Part shown: positions 1-5,285 of the stretch, piece by piece | Layout of the letters: each line of letters starts with the position of its first letter | Position numbering within the stretch: position 1 is the stretch's first letter | Assembly (NCBI GenBank): GCA_049965795.1 | Contig: JBMFVW010000039.1 | Coordinates: 1 to 8,777 of the forward strand | Length of the DNA: 8,777 nucleotides | Source of the DNA: Acidulodesulfobacterium_A sp049965795 | Lineage (GTDB): Bacteria; SZUA-79; Acidulodesulfobacterales; Acidulodesulfobacteraceae | Direction of reading: 5' to 3' | Notes under the pieces: generated by a model | The model's database searches: none | What the model saw: the letters and a program-made list of their open reading frames with translations, nothing else | Told to the model about the DNA's origin: nothing | Program-made: the position numbers and the translations under genes

Positions 1-42
1 TTGTATATTTTAAAAAATCTTTTAATATGCTATATTAATTTT

Positions 43-1095
43 ATGGTCAAGGTCAGCGATAATTTATCCGATATTAAAAAAATTTTCAAAGATTTCAAAG
101 CCGCAAAATTTAATTTTGAAATTAAAGCGGAAAACGACGCCTTTCTTCCCGAATACAAAGGTTCTACTTTCAGGGGCGTTTTCGGACACATTTTTAAAGA
201 CATTATGTGCATATCCCATACCGGAGAATGTAATAGTTGCAGTTTTGATAAAGTATGCATGTTCAAAAAAATATTCGACTCTCCTCCGCCGACAAACTCT
301 CAGAAATTGAGAAATTACTCCGCCGTTCCGCACCCATATGTTATTGAACCGCCTTTAGATCAGAAAAATTTTTACAAAAAGGATGAAATAATCAGATTTT
401 CACTGATACTGATCGGTCAGGCAATTTCTTTATTTCCATATTTTGCATATTCTTTCGGGCTTGCCGGAAAAAAAGGTATAGGCAGGCAGAAAAAAGGCAA
501 GTTTATAATTACTAAAATCATAAACGATAAAGATAAAGAGCTATTATACTATTATAAAAACGACGAATTGAAATCTATAAACGATTCTTATTCTATTCAA
601 GATTTTATTCCTGAAAATAAAGACGAAAGTTTTTCTGTTAATTTAAAATTTATAACGCCTACAAGAATTATGTTTAACGAAAAACTCGTCTCAAAACCGG
701 AATTTCATATGTTCGTCAGGAATACTTTAAGAAGAATATCGAACCTGAATTATTTTCACTGCTTAAATCAGAATGTTCAAAGCGATAACTATATTAACGC
801 TAACAATCATGCGATTGAAAATGATTTGATGTCTGCCGATTTTGAATTAGATTTTAATCGCTATATTGAAAAATCCATGTCCGTAATCTCAAAAAAATCG
901 TTAAAATGGTATTCCTTAGACCGATATTCCAACAGACAAAAAACTCATATGAAATTAAGCGGATTTATAGGCGATTTATCCTTCGAAAAAGTTCCGTTTG
1001 AATATTTATGGATTATTAAACTCGGCGAATTAGTGCATATAGGAAAAAACACGACTTTCGGACACGGAAAATACTCCATAACTTCTATTGTATAA
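43..1095 (+). CDS. cas6: Cas6-type CRISPR pre-crRNA endoribonuclease (RAMP)
   Basis: Cas6 cuts the CRISPR precursor transcript within its repeats to give mature crRNAs. The protein has about 350 residues, typical of the PF10040-type Cas6 found with type I-A/B and type III systems. The N-terminal half carries YKGSTFRGVFGHIF, then four cysteines in the pattern C-x6-C-x2-C-x5-C (bases ~208-258), a probable metal site usual in this subfamily. A middle segment GLAGKKGIGRQKKGKF and the C-terminal glycine-rich loop GKNTTFGHGKYSI are RAMP signatures. The catalytic His cannot be assigned without an alignment. I chose the ATG at 43 because it leaves about 35 residues before the first conserved block. 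The frame is open from a TTG at base 1, so a start outside the window is possible, and no Shine-Dalgarno precedes 43. The stop lies 11 bp from the stop of the convergent BI-1 gene. No cas10 or array is visible here, so its operon probably extends to the left. The family call is strong; the start is uncertain. Confidence 0.85.
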   Translation: MVKVSDNLSDIKKIFKDFKAAKFNFEIKAENDAFLPEYKGSTFRGVFGHIFKDIMCISHTGECNSCSFDKVCMFKKIFDSPPPTNSQKLRNYSAVPHPYVIEPPLDQKNFYKKDEIIRFSLILIGQAISLFPYFAYSFGLAGKKGIGRQKKGKFIITKIINDKDKELLYYYKNDELKSINDSYSIQDFIPENKDESFSVNLKFITPTRIMFNEKLVSKPEFHMFVRNTLRRISNLNYFHCLNQNVQSDNYINANNHAIENDLMSADFELDFNRYIEKSMSVISKKSLKWYSLDRYSNRQKTHMKLSGFIGDLSFEKVPFEYLWIIKLGELVHIGKNTTFGHGKYSITSIV

Positions 1096-1106
1096 TCTGA
1101 TCGCGC

Positions 1107-1850
1107 TTACCTTCTTCTCCCGCCGCCGCCGAATAACGTAAGCAGCATAAGGAACAGGTTTATAAAATCAAGATAAAGCGTAAGAGCACCCATTACGGTT
1201 TCTTTTCTTGTATCAAACGAACCGCTCAAATAAATCTGTTTAAGTTTCTGCATATCGTAAGCCGTAAGTCCCAAGAAAATTACAACTCCGAGAATGGAGA
1301 CGACATACATAATGGTTGAACTGTGAAGAAAAAAATTTACTACCATAGCTATGATGATAGCAAAAAGCCCTACCATCATAAAATTGCCCATTTCCGTGAG
1401 ATCTCTTTTAGTAGTGTAACCTACAAATGCAAGAAGTCCGAAAGATACTGCAGTCAAAAAGAATACTATTTCTATAGACTGATTAGTATATACCAAAAAT
1501 ATAAACGAAAAAGTTACACCGGTAAGAGCAGAATAAAATAAAAATATAGCCTCGCTGATATCCGCCGGCAGTCTGTTTATCCCAAAAGACAAACCCAGAA
1601 CCGCCGCCAATTGAATTCCCATTAAAACATAAAACAACATAACGTGCGTATAAAGATAAGTAACCAAAGGTTTATCCATTGCTACGAAATAAGATATAAA
1701 ACCTGTCAGCATAAGTCCTATAGTCATCCAGGTAAAAACTCCCCTGAAGAAATCCGACAAGCCCTCCTGCGTCATAGCCCTTCCGCGCGTAATATCGTAA
1801 TCGTAACCTCTCGGCCCCATACCTAACCCATTATTATTTCCAAACGGCAT
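1107..1850 (-). CDS. Bax inhibitor-1 / YccA family inner-membrane protein
   Basis: A seven-helix membrane protein of the BI-1 (TMBIM, PF01027) family, 247 residues, the usual bacterial size. Bacterial members such as YetJ are pH-sensitive calcium leak channels; others (YccA) interact with the FtsH protease. A polar N-terminus rich in Gly, Asn and Arg is followed by hydrophobic segments at about 39-58, 69-90, 99-121, 126-146, 154-175, 179-198 and 220-240. The family signatures are present: GLTAYDMQKLK near 194-204 and GALTLYLDFINLFLMLL near 221-237. Asp199 and Asp228 sit where the pH-sensing aspartate pair of YetJ is expected. The tail ends in GGGGRRR. AAAGGAG lies a suitable distance before the ATG. 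It is monocistronic and convergent with cas6. I see no sequence reason to tie it to CRISPR defence; it looks like a resident housekeeping gene. The family call is very secure, the physiological role is not. Confidence 0.95.
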   Translation of the reverse strand: MPFGNNNGLGMGPRGYDYDITRGRAMTQEGLSDFFRGVFTWMTIGLMLTGFISYFVAMDKPLVTYLYTHVMLFYVLMGIQLAAVLGLSFGINRLPADISEAIFLFYSALTGVTFSFIFLVYTNQSIEIVFFLTAVSFGLLAFVGYTTKRDLTEMGNFMMVGLFAIIIAMVVNFFLHSSTIMYVVSILGVVIFLGLTAYDMQKLKQIYLSGSFDTRKETVMGALTLYLDFINLFLMLLTLFGGGGRRR

Positions 1851-1949
1851 AACTTTATATCTCCTTTTTTATATAATTTTTAAAATAATCAATGCCAATT
1901 ATTTTATAATTTAATTAATTTTATTACTTTTTAGTTTAAATATAATTAT

Positions 1950-1979
1950 ATTATAAGTCAACTTTTAATTTAAAGTCAA
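1950..1979 (-). promoter_or_regulatory. Putative sigma70-like promoter of the BI-1 gene
   Basis: On the minus strand TTGACT (1974-1979) is followed after 18 bp by TATAAT (1950-1955). It sits about 95 bp before the BI-1 start codon. A second TTGACT lies at 1956-1961. The -35 box falls inside the decayed tail of the CARF-gene remnant, so the promoter abuts the scar. The prediction rests on box matches in a very AT-rich stretch. Confidence 0.5.
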
Positions 1980-2057
1980 ATTAATCGCCTTTCTTAAAAA
2001 AGTTTCCGTAATTATCTGGGGACTTAAGCCCGCTATACCGACTAATATCGTTTTAAT
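1965..2057 (-). pseudogene. 5' remnant of a second NE0113/Csm6-type CARF gene
   Basis: Read on the minus strand, this stretch encodes KTILVGIAGLSPQIITETF, nearly identical to residues 2-20 of the intact CARF gene at 3549-4694. From 1999 to 2063 the DNA matches 4636-4700 with only a handful of mismatches. Two of these are silent third-position changes and one gives Ser7 to Gly. The initiator ATG is ATT here and no ribosome-binding site precedes it. After about 20 codons the similarity stops, and the frame runs through unrelated residues to a TAA at 1965-1967. It is therefore a dead fragment left by a duplication or rearrangement. The mostly preserved sequence suggests a recent event. It forms a direct repeat with the live gene, bracketing the CARF module. 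Confidence 0.85.
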
Positions 2058-2063
2058 ATTTTG

Positions 2064-2108
2064 TTAGAAGCTAAAATCTACTCCTGCGGTAAAAAACCCT
2101 TCATCATC
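2064..2108 (-). pseudogene. 3' remnant of an outer-membrane beta-barrel gene
   Basis: On the minus strand these 15 codons read DDEGFFTAGVDFSF then TAA. Alternating residues and a final Phe are the classic last strand of an outer-membrane barrel. The stretch resembles the C-terminus of the intact barrel protein in this window, which ends NSFTIGVDYNF. Aligned from the stop codons, the shared core is FT-x-GVD-(Y/F)-(N/S)-F. It overlaps the last codons of the membrane CARF gene in another frame, has no start, and ends 6 bp before the CARF-gene remnant. I read it as the tail of a lost barrel gene. The match is short, so chance is not excluded. Confidence 0.45.
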
Positions 2109-3190
2109 CTTGTTCCGATTGTATTACGGCATCTATTTCTTTTATTTCAGTCTTATTATTGGTATTTACGTAAATTATCCTCGTCTTACGATTAAGCGTA
2201 GCCAGCGCTCCGGCAATGCTTATAGGTTTTTGTCCACCGGTAATATCTATAGCTATCTCGTGTTCCATAATTTCTTTACCGTATTGTTTTCCAATTTCTT
2301 GAATTTTATTAATAATTTTTATAAATATTTTGTATACATCTTCGAATTGTTCAAAGTCAACCGCTATATTATTAATTTTTTCTTTGGAAAAAGATTCATC
2401 TAATTTTTCCTGTTCTATTTTAATTTCTTCATTATTTTTATGATTATAAACATAAATATCGAATTTCTTATCAAAGAAAAAAAATAGAATCTTTGCAAAT
2501 AACTTTAGCTGATTTGCAGAACCTTTTTCTCCGTTAGAACCTATAAGCCATATCTGATCTATACCTCTTGTTTNNNNNNNNNNNNNNNNNNNNNNNNNNN
2601 NNNNNNNNNNNNNNNNNNNNNNNNNNNNNNNNNNNNNNNNNNNNNNNNNNNNNNNNNNNNNNNNNNNNNNNNNTCTGATCTATACCTCTTGTTTCATTTT
2701 CTAATTTTATGTTCCTATATATGGAAATTAATGGCATCTGCCAGTTTGTAAATTTTTTAGAATTTTCTTTTTCATTAGGCGATTTAATTAAAATTTCTTC
2801 TAACTCGTCGAAATTAACCTTTACGGGTTCATTACCATCATCTATAGTCAGTTCATTTTTATTTTTATCGAAAGAAACATCTTCTATTTTGCTATTAGAT
2901 AGCGGTAATATTAATACATTAAAATATTTACCATCCAAGTTTCTTTCAAGAGGTATAGAAATTTTATTAAACTTTTTTCTCTGCCGGTTGATTAAAAATA
3001 AAGTGAAAAGCAATAGTGCCGATGCTATAATTAATTTATATCCATTATCTTTACATATAATACTTAAAAAATAATCAAAATAAATAGAAATCATGCCTAT
3101 AAAAATAAGCGATAATGCTATTAAAATAGCAAGGGGAAACCAGTTTATCAGTTCTTTTATACGGTATTTTGTTCTTTTATATAAATTCAT
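2104..3190 (-). CDS. Membrane-anchored CARF-domain protein, probable cOA-responsive type III CRISPR effector (interrupted by a spurious assembly gap)
   Basis: The gene is split by 100 N at 2574-2673. Removing the N run plus one copy of the 21-base duplicate flanking it gives one open frame of 321 codons ending at the TGA at 2104-2106. Residues ~18-39 and ~52-68 are two membrane helices, followed by a basic stretch (RQRKKFNK). From ~88 the protein is cytosolic and CARF-like: a first strand and loop NVLILPLSNSK (91-101), NWQMPLISIYRNI (149-161), strand and loop IWLIGSNGEKGS (173-184), and the ligand-site motif DITGGQKPISIA (275-286). CARF domains bind cyclic oligoadenylates made by Cas10. Membrane-anchored CARF proteins such as Cam1 act by perturbing the membrane; that this one does so is inference. 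No nuclease motif is visible. It is last in a three-gene module, 23 bp after the csx3-like gene, with no clear Shine-Dalgarno. Read through the N run, the frame is off by one and ends falsely at 2534. Confidence 0.75.
2553..2694. other. 100-N scaffold gap with a 21-bp duplicated flank (assembly artefact)
   Basis: Bases 2574-2673 are exactly 100 N, a conventional placeholder. The 21 bases before it (2553-2573) are identical to the 21 bases after it (2674-2694), both beginning TCTGATCTATACC. Two contig ends sharing a k-mer-sized overlap that the assembler did not join would look like this. Collapsing the duplicate keeps the CARF gene in frame and makes the DQ and IWLIGSNG segments contiguous, so little or no sequence appears to be missing. 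Confidence 0.9.
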
Positions 3191-3213
3191 TTTTAATTTT
3201 TAAATAATTATTA

Positions 3214-3522
3214 TCAATGTTTTGCCGCTACGACTTCATACATTTCGTTTTTATACCTTACTTCGTGAAAACTGTGTACTACTATGTGAAATGCCGTTAA
3301 ATATACGGGAATGGCCGTCGCTCCCGTCAATATAACGGAATCGTTAAAATCTTTATTTTCCAAGTTTTCATGTTTCAGCCTCTTGATATAATCGGTTATA
3401 TTTTTACCGATTATATCAAGATTTTCTTGGTTTACCGTAAAAGATTTTCGCCCGCCGAAACTTTCTATTTTAACGTTTTTATATATTTCTTCATTATTTA
3501 ATGATATGTCCAATTCTACCAT
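3214..3522 (-). CDS. Small Csx3-like CRISPR accessory protein (possible divergent ring nuclease)
   Basis: A 102-residue protein between two CARF genes. Its C-terminal half, TGATAIPVYLTAFHIVVH (66-83) ending in EVVAAKH (96-102), follows the layout of Csx3/Crn3 as I recall it: a TGR-x-PIWL-type segment, a helix with His, then a strand closing VVV-x-SH. Csx3 binds cyclic tetra-adenylate and, with Mn, can degrade it as a ring nuclease. Here His79, His83, His86 and the terminal His102 could correspond to metal ligands. The usual Asp-Pro-Arg segment is replaced by RYKNEMYE, and the protein stops right at the last His without the normal C-terminal extension. It may therefore be inactive, use another mechanism, or belong to a sister family. 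The N-terminal half (SFGGRKSFTV) shows nothing I recognise. AAAGGAG precedes the ATG, and the gene starts 26 bp after the upstream CARF gene. Context for cOA signalling is strong; the family assignment is moderate. Confidence 0.5.
   Translation of the reverse strand: MVELDISLNNEEIYKNVKIESFGGRKSFTVNQENLDIIGKNITDYIKRLKHENLENKDFNDSVILTGATAIPVYLTAFHIVVHSFHEVRYKNEMYEVVAAKH
3381..3421. repeat. Perfect 16-bp inverted repeat inside the csx3-like gene
   Basis: Arms at 3381-3396 (TCTTGATATAATCGGT) and 3406-3421 are exact reverse complements around a 9-base spacer. On the coding strand they encode LDIIGKNITDYIK. In the module mRNA they would form a 16-bp hairpin; as DNA they could bind a symmetric protein. 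No T-tract follows the second arm, so this is not a normal intrinsic terminator. Confidence 0.9.
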
Positions 3523-3548
3523 TTATCGTATCTCCTTTTATTAGAATT

Positions 3549-4694
3549 TTACAATTTTTTATCTATTTTAATATTCCTTTTTTCGGTGAATATACCGTAT
3601 CTTTTTCCGTAATTTCCTGTTTTGGATATTTTGTACACTGCATATTCGAAAGGGTTTAAATGTTTCTTAATTGTTTTGTTAATATTTGAAATATTTTGCA
3701 TAAAAAATTCGTCGCCCTTTTTTTGTTTTTTAAAAGATTCGGCAAGTCTTTCGTATTGTCCGCTGTTTTTTGAATAGATTTTTTCGTAAACGTTTAAAAT
3801 AATATTAACATTTTCTTCCGAAGAAAGGTCGTTTATAGATAGATAGCAGTCCGTGCAGTCCCCGCAAAAATCGTTTTTGCATTTAATCTTAAGATAATAA
3901 AATAGATAATAAATACATAATTCTATCGGGCGCAGTTTAATTTTCTTATCTCCAAGAAGAACAGACGTATTTTTAATATCGAATGCGACAATTTTATTGC
4001 TGCAGTAATCTATTTTTTTCTGGGCTATTCCCACTAAATCATCATAAAATAAGTCGTCTTTTATATTTAAAAGTTTTCTTAATTTTAGAAAAACGATTTC
4101 TGAAGAGTGAATTTTGGCATCTTTAGTTTCTAAAATTTTTAGAGTATTTCCAAACATATCTTTAATTTCTATTTTTTCATTTTTCGGAGGAATATAATAA
4201 AAATCTTTATTCGATTCAAAATCAGGACTGACTAAAATGTGACACAATATATCGTCATCTTTTGCATAAAGTTGCGCTGCGAGAGCAAGATATGCCGTCA
4301 TGGTTTTTCTGCCCCCGGCAACCGAGAATATACACTTAGAATCCGGAATCAGCGTAACCTCTTTAACATATCTGACTATTTCGTTTCCGATTATTGCGCT
4401 GTCTTTATCGGAAATTATATCATCTATAGGGGCATCCGAACCAAGCACGGTAATGGAGTTTTCGTCAAATTTTATACTTGCAGGATTTATATTATAGTCT
4501 TTGCAGAAAGAATGAAACTTGCCCGTATTTTTATCTAAAAGCATATTCATGATTTTTTGTTTTCCTGGATTTGTCGTTAAAACTCTTACTTCGTCTATCC
4601 AAAAAGGAGGTTTTCTTTTTATCAAATAATAATATAAAGTCTCCGTAATTATCTGGGGACTTAAGCCTGCTATACTGACTAATATCGTTTTCAT
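3549..4694 (-). CDS. NE0113/Csm6-type CRISPR-associated CARF protein with C-terminal Cys4 and winged-helix-like region
   Basis: The N-terminus matches the NE0113 family (PF09623/TIGR02584), CARF proteins that bind cyclic oligoadenylate and are often annotated as Csm6-type ring nucleases. Key blocks are GLSPQIITETL (10-20), EVRVLTTNPGK (35-45), SVAGGRKTMTAYL (124-136) and CHILVSPDFES (151-161). Lys130 and Thr131 of the AGGRKTM segment lie in the expected ligand pocket. Residues ~245-381 hold IKLRPIELCIYYLFYYL (252-268), then a tight cluster Cys272, Cys277, Cys280 and Cys283 that looks metal-binding, and a basic end YGKRYGIFTEKRNIKI resembling a winged-helix wing. I find no HEPN R-x4-6-H motif, so it is probably not a Csm6 RNase but a cOA-degrading or cOA-sensing regulator. 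It is first in the three-gene module, with a promoter just upstream but a poor Shine-Dalgarno. Its first ~20 codons are duplicated at 1999-2063. Confidence 0.85.
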   Translation of the reverse strand: MKTILVSIAGLSPQIITETLYYYLIKRKPPFWIDEVRVLTTNPGKQKIMNMLLDKNTGKFHSFCKDYNINPASIKFDENSITVLGSDAPIDDIISDKDSAIIGNEIVRYVKEVTLIPDSKCIFSVAGGRKTMTAYLALAAQLYAKDDDILCHILVSPDFESNKDFYYIPPKNEKIEIKDMFGNTLKILETKDAKIHSSEIVFLKLRKLLNIKDDLFYDDLVGIAQKKIDYCSNKIVAFDIKNTSVLLGDKKIKLRPIELCIYYLFYYLKIKCKNDFCGDCTDCYLSINDLSSEENVNIILNVYEKIYSKNSGQYERLAESFKKQKKGDEFFMQNISNINKTIKKHLNPFEYAVYKISKTGNYGKRYGIFTEKRNIKIDKKL

Positions 4695-4700
4695 ATTTTA
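4636..4700 (-). repeat. Direct repeat partner of 1999-2063, start of the live CARF gene
   Basis: This 65-bp stretch covers the start codon and first ~20 codons of the intact CARF gene and recurs at 1999-2063 in the same orientation with about five mismatches. The copies are about 2.6 kb apart (about 2.5 kb once the artefactual gap is removed) and bracket the module. Recombination between them would delete it. Confidence 0.9.
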
Positions 4701-4720
4701 TTTTTTTATATTTTTATCTT

Positions 4721-4749
4721 ATTATATATTATAGATAATAAAGGTTCAA
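4721..4749 (-). promoter_or_regulatory. Putative sigma70-like promoter of the CARF module
   Basis: On the minus strand TTGAAC (4744-4749) is followed after 17 bp by TATAAT (4721-4726), a near-consensus promoter with ideal spacing. It implies a leader of about 20 bases before the ATG at 4694. The upstream terminator separates this unit from the barrel and lipoprotein operon, so the three genes 4694 to 2104 are probably one transcript. Confidence 0.65.
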
Positions 4750-4775
4750 ATTAAAATTCAAATTAAAATTCAAAA
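4745..4775. repeat. 12-bp tandem repeat overlapping and upstream of the CARF-module -35 box
   Basis: The unit TTCAAATTAAAA occurs twice in a row (4745-4756, 4757-4768), followed by a partial third copy TTCAAAA. It overlaps the -35 box and extends upstream of it. It could serve as an AT-rich UP element or a repeated operator. With this base composition it may also be simple slippage. Confidence 0.6.
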
Positions 4776-4823
4776 AACGGGCGGATTATAAAATCAACAA
4801 GGATTATATAATCCGCCCGTTTT
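4774..4823 (-). terminator. Intrinsic terminator after the BamE-like lipoprotein gene
   Basis: Perfectly complementary 17-bp arms (4774-4790 and 4807-4823, GC core CGGGCGG) surround a 16-base loop. On the minus strand the hairpin runs into a T-tract (4772-4777), 35 bp after the lipoprotein stop codon. The arms also have A/T flanks suited to the opposite direction. It is the clearest terminator in the window and insulates the CARF module from upstream transcription. Confidence 0.9.
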
Positions 4824-4857
4824 ATTTTAACATAATGCAGCTAAAAGTAAATTAAAC

Positions 4858-5268
4858 TTACATTCCGAGAGAAATACTGTTGGCGGAATTACTGAAGGCA
4901 TAATTTTTTACTACACCTTTTTTATTGAATAAAATAACAAGAGTTTTTTTATGCCCCTTGACGTCTTTTGCAAACCAATTTACCACCGGAATATAGGCCG
5001 CCACCGTATCATGGTCATGCTGATATTCATACGTCCACATCAAGTCGCCCTTACTGTTAAAAGCTATTTTATCAGGGTCTCCGAACATCTGCTTGATTTG
5101 CGATTTTGTAGTTTTGCCTTTAATTATCTTTCTAGAAATAGTATTATTTGATTCGTTTGCAATTTTGCCGTTTCCTATTCCGGCAGCACAACCCGAAAGA
5201 GCTGCTGCGGAAACTGTTAATACCAAAACAAGCAATAATAAAATTTTTGTCTTTTTTATTTCTTTCAT
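4858..5268 (-). CDS. BamE/SmpA-OmlA-domain lipoprotein
   Basis: A 136-residue lipoprotein. A lipoprotein signal peptide runs through residues 1-26 with lipobox LSGC and lipidated Cys27. From about 45 to 127 it follows the SmpA/OmlA fold: KGKTTKSQIKQMFGDPDKI, then GDLMWTYEYQ and TLVILFNKKGVVKNYAF. In BamE itself this domain is part of the outer-membrane barrel assembly machine, but many paralogs have other envelope roles. The HDHDTVAAYIPVVNWFAKD stretch (84-102) is longer than I expect in housekeeping BamE, so I call it BamE-like rather than BamE. AGGAGG overlaps the stop region of the upstream barrel gene, and the ATG lies 17 bp after it. The two are clearly one operon, which ends at the strong terminator at 4774-4823. 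Gly28-like residues and no Asp after Cys27 (CAAG) are compatible with outer-membrane sorting. Confidence 0.85.
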   Translation of the reverse strand: MKEIKKTKILLLLVLVLTVSAAALSGCAAGIGNGKIANESNNTISRKIIKGKTTKSQIKQMFGDPDKIAFNSKGDLMWTYEYQHDHDTVAAYIPVVNWFAKDVKGHKKTLVILFNKKGVVKNYAFSNSANSISLGM

Positions 5269-5285
5269 TTTCTATTATTATCCTC

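Noticed and set aside
1107..1850. BI-1 protein as part of the CRISPR system
   Set aside because: It has its own promoter, is convergent with cas6, and belongs to a widespread housekeeping family, so adjacency alone does not support a defence role.
2110..2403. 97-codon plus-strand open frame
   Set aside because: It lies antisense to the CARF half of the membrane CARF gene, is low-complexity Phe/Tyr/Asn, and has no recognisable domain.
2534..2573. C-terminal reading NKRYRSDMAYRF after the N run in the membrane CARF gene
   Set aside because: It exists only because the placeholder plus the duplicated 21 bases shift the frame by one. The collapsed sequence continues in another frame with clear CARF motifs to 2104.
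2709..3074. 121-codon plus-strand open frame
   Set aside because: It is the antisense shadow of the N-terminal half of the membrane CARF gene, and its hydrophobic stretches mirror AT-rich codons.
4239..4538. Plus-strand open frames inside the NE0113-type gene
   Set aside because: They are antisense to well-conserved CARF codons and lack a ribosome-binding site or family similarity.
1999..4700. CRISPR array or insertion-sequence ends
   Set aside because: The two 65-bp copies are direct repeats of coding sequence, with no spacer periodicity, no transposase and no terminal inverted repeats. No array-like repeat series was seen anywhere in the window.
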